DNA of 7,032 nucleotides from an uncultured Flavobacterium sp. (GCF_937876455.1 NZ_CALFIG010000328.1:1-7032), one strand, 5' to 3'. Shown: positions 1 to 7,015, numbered from the stretch's first letter. Numbers and translations are program-made. The notes: generated from the sequence alone by a model not told the origin.

Positions 1-14
1 CGCTCTTCCGATCT
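1..14. other. Sequencing adapter remnant (left end)
   Basis: CGCTCTTCCGATCT matches the 3' end of the Illumina TruSeq universal (read 1 side) adapter. It is the exact reverse complement of the first 14 bases of the adapter at the other end of the window. It is a library or assembly artefact and not genomic sequence. It replaces the 3' end of the ric gene, whose reading frame runs into it. Confidence 0.96.
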
Positions 15-682
15 AAATGTATGTGTTTGTGTAAATCTTGTTCGAATTCTTTGAGCATAGCAAATGTTACTTTGTATGTTTCGCATGCATCAATTGGTGG
101 ATTGTATTCATTAGTTAATTCTGAAATTTTAACAAACAAATCGCCTTCGGTTTCGTGATCTTGTTTCAACATAGCAATAGGATTTTCAACTGTTCCAAAA
201 CCTGGTTGTTGGATTGTTTCGTTGTTTTTTATTGCATTTGTCATAGTTTTGATAAACGGAAATAAAACAACTTCCTCTTTTTGAAGATGATTTAATAATT
301 CTGATGCACTGATTTTAAATAGATTATTGATTTCAAATAATTCAGGATGTCTTTCGCCATGTACTTTACATAACTTATCTAAATACATTAATAAAATTGG
401 TGTTTTTTCTTGAATGTACTCGTGATGGGTTTCTAGGATATAATCAATTAATAGATTAGGAGAAAATGTTTTGAAATCCATTTCTGTTGAAGAATTTGAA
501 TTTAAAACAGTATTGATTTCATTTTCAATTTTATTTATATCTAAACCTTTCGCCTCACAAACCTCGTCCAATGTTTTGTTTCCTTTACAGCAAAAATCAA
601 TTTTATATTTTGTGAAAAGTGCTGCGGTTCTGAAGTCTTGCGCTACATATTCTCCAATGGTGTTTTTTTGTAATGTGTCCAT
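15..682 (-). CDS. ric: Iron-sulfur cluster repair di-iron protein (Ric/ScdA/YtfE family), 3' end missing
   Basis: The frame opens with ATG at 682-680 and stays open for 222 codons until the adapter, so the stop codon is missing. An N-terminal ScdA_N (DUF542) domain, about residues 1-60, carries the typical segment YKIDFCCKGNKTLDEVC with paired cysteines 31-32. A hemerythrin-like domain follows, with candidate iron ligands H86/H87 (ETHHEY), H108 and H112 (HGERH), H132, E136/E137, H176 and E179 (DHETEG), and the final HKHIH (H218, H220, H222). Family members are usually 220-245 residues and continue past HIHL with an acidic stretch, so only about 20 residues are lost. Members of this family restore Fe-S clusters damaged by nitric oxide or oxidants in the cytoplasm. 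It follows the nos operon on the same strand after a 57-bp gap with a probable promoter of its own, which fits induction by nitrosative stress. Confidence 0.93.
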
Positions 683-699
683 ATTTTTTAATTTTTTAT

Positions 700-707
700 C
701 AAATGTA
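700..707 (-). promoter_or_regulatory. Probable Bacteroidetes -7 promoter box upstream of ric
   Basis: On the minus strand the gap between the CopD-like gene and ric contains TACATTTG, a full match to the TAnnTTTG -7 box of Bacteroidetes housekeeping promoters, 17 bases before the ric ATG. A T-rich tract lies where the -33 TTTG would be expected, but the match there is poor. The leader would be short, A-rich and without a Shine-Dalgarno sequence, as is common in Flavobacteria. The box suggests ric can be transcribed separately from the nos operon. Confidence 0.45.
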
Positions 708-739
708 TACATTGAAAAAAACTAAAAACATGACTGTAA

Positions 740-1183
740 TCATAAACCGCCAACTCTTACTAAACTTCCTAAAATGAGCATAGAAACTGCAATTAAAGTG
801 ACAATAATAATTTCTACAATTGCTGGTAACATTCTATTGGAAGTCAATTTTGGGAAAACAACTTTTTGAGCGTGAACAGCTAAACTTAGTGAAATAAAAA
901 GTAAAAGTAATTTTATGGAAACAATTTTTTCTATTGGATTTGAAAATGAAAACCAATCAGAAATAGGTACATTATAATCGTAAGCTAAAAGGATTCCTGT
1001 AACGACTAAAATAAGCAAAGAATGCATTCCTATTTTTCCAAATTTAAGTCTAAAATCACTTAAAATTGAAATGTCTTTTTGTTGTAAGGTTGAAGGTAAG
1101 ATTCTTAAAATCAAAAAAAAATGACCACCAACCCAAATAGTAGCTGCTAATAAGTGCAAAACTAAATAGATATGATGCTGCAT
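740..1183 (-). CDS. CopD-like four-helix membrane protein
   Basis: This is a 147-residue, very hydrophobic protein with four predicted membrane helices, at about residues 4-28, 50-68, 87-106 and 118-141. Histidines lie in or near the helices: H10 and H21 in the LHLLAATIWVGGHFF segment, H54 in GMHSLL and H104 in LAVHAQK. This resembles the CopD/b-haem membrane family (copper resistance D type), which often binds haem b or copper. I chose ATG at 1183, which shares its A with the TGA of the globin gene (TGATG). A GTG one codon upstream (1186) is also possible. The tight coupling to the globin and its place at the end of the nos operon suggest a role in copper or haem handling or in electron transfer to the globin. 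The function is inferred. The family call is fairly secure, the substrate is not. Confidence 0.72.
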   Translation of the reverse strand: MQHHIYLVLHLLAATIWVGGHFFLILRILPSTLQQKDISILSDFRLKFGKIGMHSLLILVVTGILLAYDYNVPISDWFSFSNPIEKIVSIKLLLLFISLSLAVHAQKVVFPKLTSNRMLPAIVEIIIVTLIAVSMLILGSLVRVGGL

Positions 1184-1554
1184 CACGAAAGGGTTTTGTA
1201 CATCATAGCTGTGGCAATATTCATGGCTCTGTTTTTTGTTTCTTCTGCCTTTGGACCTTCAAAAAGCGAATTGACTGTTTTGTTGAACAAATCAATCCAA
1301 TGTTGAAAATGCGCTTTAGTCATGGTGCTTTTTTCGTGCAATGCTTTGTGTTTTGACATGGGATTGCCTTCATAATTTGCCGTGTAAAATAGAATGTTTT
1401 CCCAAAAATCATACATTTTTGGCAAATGTAATTCCCAATTTACTTTGGCAACATCGGTAAATAAATAGCCAATAGCTTCATCTGTTTTTACTTTTTCGTA
1501 GAAAGCATTAACTAGCTTTTCGATGTCTTTTCTATTTCTAATATCTGTTTTCAT
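1183..1554 (-). CDS. Group III truncated haemoglobin
   Basis: A 123-residue cytoplasmic globin, the normal length for group III truncated haemoglobins. Aligned by eye with Campylobacter jejuni Ctb, the key positions are kept: Y19 (B10, ligand-binding tyrosine in AFYEKV), H43 (E7 region, ELHLPKMYDFW), H69 (proximal haem ligand in GNPMSKH) and W86 (G8, in HFQHWIDLF). The pattern PMxxH followed by HFxxW is diagnostic for the group. Related proteins bind O2 and NO and are linked to nitrosative stress or microaerobic respiration. The gene starts 1 bp after the nosY stop codon and its own stop overlaps the start of the CopD-like gene, so it belongs to the nos operon. A plausible job is to scavenge NO or related species during denitrification. 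This role is inferred from context. Confidence 0.93.
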   Translation of the reverse strand: MKTDIRNRKDIEKLVNAFYEKVKTDEAIGYLFTDVAKVNWELHLPKMYDFWENILFYTANYEGNPMSKHKALHEKSTMTKAHFQHWIDLFNKTVNSLFEGPKAEETKNRAMNIATAMMYKTLS

Positions 1555-1555
1555 T

Positions 1556-2323
1556 TTACAAATCTTTTTTATTAAATTTTCTTAACGAAATAAAAAACGG
1601 AATAATTACCCATAAACTCAATAATAAAAATGACACAATTAATCCAGTTGAAGTTCCAAAAAAATCTTTGAAAATGGCGCCTGTATAACCCATCATTGCT
1701 GAAACATCAAGATGCAATAGAATTTGAATTCGTGCCAAATCAATTGGGCTAAAAGCGGTGATTCCGACCATTGCATTTTCGATTGGATAATCTTGAAATT
1801 GAAATAATAAAAACAAAACCAATCCATCAAAAAGCAAGGCAAAAAATAACCAAGTCATAATTGCAATTCCTATTCCTTTGGCTTTATCTCTTGTTAGAAT
1901 TGAACTTAAAAATGCTAATGCTGTAAAAATTACGGTTATCAAACATCCATTAATCAACATTATTATTCCAATGCTATCTGGTGAATTTATGAGTAACGGA
2001 ATTCCGGCTCCAACAAAAAATGCAAGAATCATTGAGATGGAAAGTCCTAGAAACAAGCTTATCCATATTTTTCTTCGTTTGATTGGTTGACTTAATAAAA
2101 GCTCTATAAATTCGGAACTGTTGTATAAATAAATCGTAGCAAAAAGTATTGAAACCAAAGGCACTGTAAATAAAATAACGTTCAAAATAGTTAATATTCC
2201 TTTAGCAGAGTTGTCTTCTAATGCGAATGAACTCCAAGACAGAATGGCTAAAATAAAGGTGTAGGCCAAAACTATCTTGCTTTTTAGAATATCGATTAAT
2301 ATGATTTTTATGATTCTGTTCAT
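1556..2323 (-). CDS. nosY: NosY, ABC transporter permease for nitrous oxide reductase maturation
   Basis: A 255-residue integral membrane protein with about six helices, near residues 17-34, 44-66, 87-110, 118-142, 150-173 and 225-246, as in NosY and other ABC-2 type permeases. Two segments are typical of NosY: the cytoplasmic coupling stretch ELLLSQPIKRRKIW (about 74-87), and the loop before the last helix with SPIDLARIQ followed by MGYTGAIFKDFFGT. NosY pairs with the ATPase NosF and docks the periplasmic protein NosD. The NosDFY complex uses ATP to mature the CuZ centre of NosZ. Its ATG overlaps the nosF stop by 4 bp (ATGA), suggesting translational coupling. The length and motifs look intact. 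Confidence 0.94.
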   Translation of the reverse strand: MNRIIKIILIDILKSKIVLAYTFILAILSWSSFALEDNSAKGILTILNVILFTVPLVSILFATIYLYNSSEFIELLLSQPIKRRKIWISLFLGLSISMILAFFVGAGIPLLINSPDSIGIIMLINGCLITVIFTALAFLSSILTRDKAKGIGIAIMTWLFFALLFDGLVLFLLFQFQDYPIENAMVGITAFSPIDLARIQILLHLDVSAMMGYTGAIFKDFFGTSTGLIVSFLLLSLWVIIPFFISLRKFNKKDL

Positions 2324-3063
2324 GATGCAGTTTCGAGTTTCGGGTTTTGAGTTTCGGGTTGTTTTTGTTTCAGAATACTGGCAATAGCTTTTGAAATTTT
2401 AGTTTCGTTGGTTTCTGCTTTTAAATTATCCACTTTTTTATGAAAATGAACTTCTCCTTCTTGCATGAAAATAATTTCGGTTATCAAATCGTCTAATTCA
2501 CTCAAGAGATGTGATGTTATAAAAATGAGCTTCCCTTTTTCTTTTTCTTTAATGATTTTTTCTTTCAAAATTTCGGATGCCAATGGATCTAAACCTGCCG
2601 TTGGTTCATCTAAAATCAGCACTTCTGGATTGAATAGAAATGCTAAAACGGCACTTACTTTTTGAGTTGTTCCACCCGAAAGTGTTCGCATTTGCTTGTC
2701 GAACATTTTTTCTAATTCAAATGCATTTAATAAATCTTCATCTAAATCATGATTAGAATTCCTGATTTTTTTAATCATATCGATGATTTGTCCGATGGTC
2801 ATATTATCAGGATAACGTCCAATTTGTGGCATATAACCAATATTTTCTCGATAGATATATTCTCCTAAAATCGATTTTCCGTTAAATTCAATCGAACCTT
2901 TATCAGGTAAAACCATTCCGAGAATTGATTTTATCAATGTTGTTTTTCCGCAACCATTTGGTCCAATTAGCGCAATACATTCTCCACTTTTACATGAAAG
3001 ACTGACACTTTTAAGGACTTCTAATTTTCCGAATTTTTTATTTATGTTTCTAATTTCAATCAT
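2320..3063 (-). CDS. nosF: NosF, ABC transporter ATPase for nitrous oxide reductase maturation
   Basis: A 247-residue cytoplasmic ATP-binding subunit with all the ABC signatures: Walker A GPNGCGKTT (34-42), Q-loop Q80, signature LSGGT (128-132, in the LSGGTTQKV form usual for NosF), Walker B VLILDEP (148-154), D-loop AGLDP and the switch histidine H185 (ITSHLL). It forms a complex with NosY and energises NosD-dependent assembly of the copper centre. The start overlaps the nosD stop, and its own stop overlaps the nosY start, each by 4 bp. The last dozen or so residues (QPETQNPKLETAS) are low in complexity and encoded by a tandem 7-bp repeat. This looks like a lineage-specific tail outside the catalytic core. 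Confidence 0.95.
   Translation of the reverse strand: MIEIRNINKKFGKLEVLKSVSLSCKSGECIALIGPNGCGKTTLIKSILGMVLPDKGSIEFNGKSILGEYIYRENIGYMPQIGRYPDNMTIGQIIDMIKKIRNSNHDLDEDLLNAFELEKMFDKQMRTLSGGTTQKVSAVLAFLFNPEVLILDEPTAGLDPLASEILKEKIIKEKEKGKLIFITSHLLSELDDLITEIIFMQEGEVHFHKKVDNLKAETNETKISKAIASILKQKQPETQNPKLETAS
2329..2363 (-). repeat. Tandem heptanucleotide repeat inside the 3' end of nosF
   Basis: On the plus strand four consecutive 7-mers can be read: agtttcg (2329), agtttcg (2336), ggttttg (2343) and agtttcg (2350). A degenerate fifth, ggttgtt, follows at 2357. The consensus on the coding strand is CGAAACY with variants. Because 7 is not a multiple of 3, the array runs through all frames and encodes the C-terminal tail of NosF. 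It ends just before the ATGA junction with nosY. It may be prone to slippage, which would shift the frame only in the dispensable tail. Confidence 0.75.
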
Positions 3064-4292
3064 AACGGCAGCGATTTCATTAAAGGCGTTTTATCTATAA
3101 AATTATCTGGTGTGATGCTTGGCAAAACTTTTTCAGATTTATCTAACAGTGTAATCATGAAACTTCGGTATAACAACATTGCAGAAGGTGTATTTTCGGT
3201 TAAAACGGCAAACAAACTTAATGGATGATAAGGCACATCACCAATTCCGTTTTTATCTAAATCATATCCTTCATATTTATCCCAATAATTAGTATTGAAA
3301 GTGTTTAAAACCAAACTACCATTAGTGCTAATATCGAAAGTGTTTTTTAAATAATTATTGTTCACAATTTCGTTTTCCATGCAACTTGCTTGAATTTTCA
3401 TTCCCCAACCATTTGATTCAAAAACGTTTTTTTCGACCTTGATTCTTGATGTTCCTTCCATGTAAATTCCAGAAGTATTTCGGGCGAATTTATTATTGAA
3501 AATATAACTGTCGGCAATTTCTTTGAGCAATAAACCATAAGCGGAATCGCCCCAATTTTCTTCAAAATAATTGTTATACATTTTTACATTTTTGGTAAAC
3601 ATGACAGCAACACCAGCACCATTATTTTTAAAAACATTCGATATGTAAGCATCATCGTTAGAAAACATAAAATGCAAACCATAACGAATGTTTTTATTGG
3701 AAATATTCCTCCAAATCACAGATTGTGTTACAAATTCAAAATAAATTCCGTCGCGATGTCCAGAAATTTTATTGGCAATTATTTGAAGATTATCGCTTTT
3801 CCAACAGTGAATTCCGTTTCCAATTAATTGTTCTTGTTTACCGTAAGCGGTAATTTTATTGTTTTTGATTAAGCAATTTCTAGAGTTTTGAAGATAAATT
3901 CCGAAGAAATTATTATCGAGAATATTGTTTTCAATTTTTACAAAAACTCTATCATACACTTTAATTCCACATGGATCATCAAGAGAAGCATAACCTGAAT
4001 TGATGATTTTAAATCCTTTGATGACAACATTATCGGCATTAATTGAAACAACTTCAAACTTGAGTTGTCCATCAAGAATTGGAAAGTTTTTACCAAGAAA
4101 AATGATTTTTTTATTGATTAGAATATTGCCTTCTTTATAAACTCCTTTATTTACAATAATTGTGTCGCCATCAACAGCTAATTGAAGTGCTTGTTTGATT
4201 TTTTTGACAGGAAAATTGCTTCCTACTTGAATGGTTTTAGCATTTGAAATAGAAAATAGGAGTAAAAATAATATGCAGATTAATTTCTTCAT
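3060..4292 (-). CDS. nosD: NosD, periplasmic beta-helix protein for CuZ maturation
   Basis: A 410-residue secreted protein. The N-terminus is a Sec signal peptide (KK, then a hydrophobic core, with likely cleavage after SNA at residue 18). Most of the rest consists of short repeating turns rich in Asn, Ile and Gly (for example NNILDNNFFGIYLQNS and NNKFARNTSGIYMEGTS), the mark of a right-handed parallel beta-helix of the pectate-lyase/CASH type. The C-terminal part contains NTNYWDKYEGYDLDKNGIGD followed by PYHP, a typical NosD ending. NosD sits on NosY in the periplasm and helps deliver copper or sulfur during assembly of the CuZ centre of NosZ. The length matches the family. It is coupled to nosL and nosF by 4-bp ATGA overlaps. 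Confidence 0.95.
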   Translation of the reverse strand: MKKLICILFLLLFSISNAKTIQVGSNFPVKKIKQALQLAVDGDTIIVNKGVYKEGNILINKKIIFLGKNFPILDGQLKFEVVSINADNVVIKGFKIINSGYASLDDPCGIKVYDRVFVKIENNILDNNFFGIYLQNSRNCLIKNNKITAYGKQEQLIGNGIHCWKSDNLQIIANKISGHRDGIYFEFVTQSVIWRNISNKNIRYGLHFMFSNDDAYISNVFKNNGAGVAVMFTKNVKMYNNYFEENWGDSAYGLLLKEIADSYIFNNKFARNTSGIYMEGTSRIKVEKNVFESNGWGMKIQASCMENEIVNNNYLKNTFDISTNGSLVLNTFNTNYWDKYEGYDLDKNGIGDVPYHPLSLFAVLTENTPSAMLLYRSFMITLLDKSEKVLPSITPDNFIDKTPLMKSLPL

Positions 4293-4735
4293 TTATAAGA
4301 ATCATAAACTTGTTGCCAAGTCATAGGTTCAGCATTTAATTTAGTTTGGAATTCTTTTTGTTCTTTATCAGATGAAAATGCAGCAAGATTTCCACGCATT
4401 GGAGAATTGATTGTTCCACCTTTTAGAAAAAAACATTTTTCGGCTGCAACTAATTCATTTTCTTTCAAATAATCATTTACAAAAAATACTTTGGAAGGAA
4501 CTTCGCTTGTTTTGTCAAATTGAATCATGCATGCTACATCATCAAACTTGTAATATCTTCCTTTTTGAGTGATTAATTCTGCACCAAATTTTCCGTTTGC
4601 GATTGTCATTTTACAAAAATCACAAGAATCAGAATTTAGTTTAATTGGTTTTGGTTCGTTTGAATTGCAAGAAACTAAAGCAAAAAAAGAAAAAAATAAT
4701 AAAATAGATTTATAGATTTTATTTTTAAACCACAT
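4289..4735 (-). CDS. nosL: NosL, copper-binding lipoprotein
   Basis: A 148-residue lipoprotein. A charged start and hydrophobic helix lead to a lipobox ending at C23 (ALVSC), followed by a polar linker. The NosL domain begins with the metal-binding motif CDFCKM (C38, C41, M43). Further typical parts are FDDVACM (64-70, with C69 and M70) and SPMRGNLAAF (about 111-120, with M113). NosL is an outer-face copper chaperone that hands Cu(I) to the NosZ/NosDFY assembly machinery. I chose ATG at 4735 because it gives a normal lipoprotein signal. The start lies within a short direct repeat, and a tiny alternative frame overlaps it. The 3' end overlaps nosD by 4 bp. The gap from the preceding gene is 68 bp, the largest within the operon. 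Confidence 0.93.
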   Translation of the reverse strand: MWFKNKIYKSILLFFSFFALVSCNSNEPKPIKLNSDSCDFCKMTIANGKFGAELITQKGRYYKFDDVACMIQFDKTSEVPSKVFFVNDYLKENELVAAEKCFFLKGGTINSPMRGNLAAFSSDKEQKEFQTKLNAEPMTWQQVYDSYK

Positions 4736-4795
4736 AGAAACATAGTTTTAGAAATGAATGATAAGACGTTTTACTTTTCATAGAAATTCATAGTT
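4733..4795. repeat. Imperfect direct repeat around the nosL start region
   Basis: The plus-strand unit CATAGAAA-CATAGTT at 4733-4747 recurs as CATAGAAATTCATAGTT at 4779-4795, differing by a 2-base insertion. The copies are spaced 46 bases apart. The nosL ATG is the complement of the first CAT in the left-hand copy. The duplicate to the right therefore holds mock start codons, one of which opens an 18-codon frame (4781-4725) that ends inside nosL. The duplication may have arisen by slippage and could affect ribosome loading. No function is shown. Confidence 0.5.
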
Positions 4796-4803
4796 GACCG
4801 AAA

Positions 4804-5394
4804 TCAAATTTTCTTTTTGGTGAATAAATTATATTCTTTAAAAACGATAAAAAACAACAATAAACCACAAGCTGTCAAAAACCATCCACCAATATCTGGA
4901 ATTGAATACGCTCCAAAGTTCAACAATTGTTTGTATCCAATTAACGGCGGTTGATAAGCCATTCCGGGCACTTTTATAGCCGCATTTGGGTCAAGATTAT
5001 GCCCATATTCATAGTTCCATCTATAGAAATCTATGGCTGCTAAAACCACAAAAAGAATGTAAAAAATAAAGAATGCTAAAACTGCTTTTCTTTTTGCTAC
5101 AAAAATTAGCAACAAAGAAATTACTGCAAAACCACCGAAAATATAGGGTAAAGCGGTGAACTCGAAAAAGTTTTCGGTATGCAAAGTTGCCATCCCAATG
5201 TAATGATTCAATCCATTGATAATTTCTACATCGCCACCAATTTTGTTAGCATGCAATTTTAAAACCAAACCTTCAGGATACTGAGGCGCTTCGAGTTCGA
5301 TTTGCCACATTGGAACAAAAAGCGAACCAACAAATAAGATGGCAACAACCAATAGCATCACCTTTGATACCATTGAAATTTTAGAAGATTTCAT
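4804..5394 (-). CDS. NosZ-associated four-helix membrane protein (NosB-like), function unknown
   Basis: A 196-residue membrane protein with four predicted helices at about residues 11-30, 80-99, 104-122 and 168-186. Between helices 1 and 2 is a periplasm-sized loop with INGLNHYIGM (59-68). Between helices 3 and 4 is a Pro/Gly-rich segment, DPNAAIKVPGMAYQPP, followed by GYKQLLNFGAYSIPDIGGW. These strings look strongly constrained. A four-helix protein encoded directly downstream of nosZ is typical of clade II nos clusters and is called NosB in Wolinella. I base this assignment on position, topology and general resemblance, not on an alignment. It contains conserved-looking His and Met residues (H48, H64, M68, H72) that could bind copper, but this is speculative. 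It follows nosZ after 51 bp that include a terminator hairpin. Confidence 0.75.
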   Translation of the reverse strand: MKSSKISMVSKVMLLVVAILFVGSLFVPMWQIELEAPQYPEGLVLKLHANKIGGDVEIINGLNHYIGMATLHTENFFEFTALPYIFGGFAVISLLLIFVAKRKAVLAFFIFYILFVVLAAIDFYRWNYEYGHNLDPNAAIKVPGMAYQPPLIGYKQLLNFGAYSIPDIGGWFLTACGLLLFFIVFKEYNLFTKKKI

Positions 5395-5407
5395 AAAAAA
5401 TGAATTT

Positions 5408-5438
5408 AAAAAGGGACAAAAGTTACTTTGTCCCTTTT
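5408..5438 (-). terminator. Intrinsic terminator/attenuator between nosZ and the NosB-like gene
   Basis: A perfect 12-bp inverted repeat (AAAAGGGACAAA at 5409-5420, complement at 5427-5438) encloses a 6-base loop. In the direction of transcription it begins 7 bases after the nosZ stop. The core reads GGGACAAA / TTTGTCCC and is followed by TTTTT, the classical rho-independent layout. The same structure with its A-tract could also work on the other strand. Since the accessory genes lie downstream on the same strand, it probably allows partial read-through, or stabilises the nosZ transcript, so that NosZ is made in excess of its assembly factors. Confidence 0.82.
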
Positions 5439-5445
5439 GGTAAAA

Positions 5446-7015
5446 TTATTTTGTTTTTGGTAAATTAGTTCCAACACTCCATGTTAGTGGAACAGAACTT
5501 CCAGCAGGAGAAACCCTTACATATCCTTGCATTTCTTGGTGTAATGCACTACAGAAATCTGTACAATACATAGGGAAAATACCTACTCTATTTGGTTTCC
5601 ATTTAAGTGTTGCAGTTTCACCTGGCATAATTAATAATTCGCCATTATCTGCACCTTTTACTGCAAATCCGTGAGGAACATCCCAATCCTGCTCAAGATT
5701 TGTAACATGGAAATAGACTTCGTCACCCATTTTTATACCTTCAATATTATCTGGTGCAAAGTGTGAACGAATAGAAGTCATATAAACATGTACTTGATTT
5801 CCTTGACGAACTACTTTAGCTTCTTTTTCACCTTTTGCTACAAATGGGTGATTGTTATCTCCGATTTTATAGAATTTTAATTGACCATTATTTCGAATTA
5901 AATCGGCTGGTGCTGCTTGAGCATAGTGAGGTTCTCCAATAGTTGGAAAGTCTAAAACGAGTTTCATTTTATCACCGCTAATATCAAATATTTGAGCAGA
6001 TTGTGCCAATTCTGGACCTGTTGGTAAATATCTATCTTTTGTAATTTTGTTATAAGCTACAAGATATTTTCCGAAAGGTTTTTTAGAATCACCACCAGGA
6101 ATACATAAGTGACCAACAGAATAATAGGTAGCAACTCTGTCTAAAACTTTCAATGATTTGATGTCCCATTTTACCACTTCAGAAGAAACAAAGAACGTTG
6201 TATAAGCATTTCCTTTTCCGTCGAATTCTGTATGTAATGGTCCTAAACCTGGTTTTTGAACTTCACCATGAAGAGCGGCTTCATATTTTACAACATTAAT
6301 TCCGCCATAATTTCCATCAAATTTTTTGTCTTTGATAGCTCCCATTAATTTATCAAAGCTAAATACAGGAATCAAAGCTGCCAATTTCCCAGAACCTACA
6401 ATGTATTCACCTGTTGGATCAACATCACAACCATGAGGCGATTTTGGACAAGGAATCATGTAACAAATATCTTTTAAAGCAGCAGCATCAAGAACTAAAA
6501 CATCGGTTTTAATTTCAGATTTTGCAGAATGCGTTTTTTCGTCCCATGTATTATGAGCATAACGAGCTTTTTGTTTTATTCCTTTTCCTGCTTTGATATA
6601 TTCTTCAGCTTTTTTCCAGTTTACAGCCATAATAAAATCTTTATCTTTTTGAGAAGCATTCACTTCTAACAAAGTATTGGCTTGTTCCGTATTATAACAA
6701 GAGAAGAAAAACCATCCATGAGATTTTCCTTTACCCGCATGAGAAAGGTCAAAGTTTACACCAGGTGTTACAATTTGAAATGCTAAATCCATTTCGCCTT
6801 CTTTACCTACTTTTACAAAACTAATATGACCTTTGAAATTTTCTTTATAAGTGTTGATTGCCACATCACCATTAGAATAATCACCTGGAACACTAAAACG
6901 AGTTCCTGCAACTACATATTCTGTATTTTCTGTAATAAATGGTGATGAGTGATTCCCTGCAGAATTCGGAATTTCTAAAATTTCTACTGTTCTGAATGTT
7001 TTCAGGTCTACACGA
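5446..7015 (-). CDS. nosZ: NosZ, nitrous oxide reductase (clade II type), N-terminus missing
   Basis: The last 522 residues of periplasmic nitrous oxide reductase, which reduces N2O to N2. The frame runs unbroken from the stop at 5446 to the adapter at 7016. The GTG at 6864 that could be taken as a start is an internal Val codon (NGDVAINTY), since coding continues 50 codons upstream with normal NosZ sequence. The propeller domain shows probable CuZ histidines at NHSSPF (codon 6949-6951), PHGCDVDP (6433-6435), GPLHTEFDG (6232-6234), VGHLC (6109-6111) and EPHYAQ (5926-5928). The C-terminal cupredoxin domain has the CuA set: the His in DVPHGFAV (5671-5673) and CTDFCSALHQEM (5530-5565: Cys, Cys, His, Met). 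CTDFC instead of CSWFC, and the gene neighbourhood, point to clade II (Sec-exported). About 130 residues, with the signal peptide and DxHH-type ligands, lie outside the window. Confidence 0.96.

Noticed and set aside
686..704. FNR/CRP-type site (TTGAT...ATCAA) before ric
   Set aside because: Only one half-site, TTGAT, is present, overlapping the -7 box. The second half (AATTA) does not match.
471..725. Plus-strand open frame of 84 codons
   Set aside because: It lies antisense to the ric start and its promoter gap and has no recognisable domain. The opposite strand has a full set of Ric motifs.
720..740. Terminator hairpin between the CopD-like gene and ric
   Set aside because: On the minus strand ATGAT-TACA-GTCAT plus a short T run could fold, but the stem is only about 5 bp with a wobble pair and very AT-rich, which is too weak to call.
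1878..2090. Plus-strand open frame of 70 codons
   Set aside because: It is entirely antisense to nosY, whose motifs and membrane helices are clear. It is a shadow frame.
2465..2665. Plus-strand open frame of 66 codons
   Set aside because: It is antisense to nosF across the Walker B and signature region and has no features of its own.
6862..6864. GTG as the nosZ start codon
   Set aside because: The frame continues upstream for 50 codons with typical NosZ sequence up to the adapter, so this is an internal valine.
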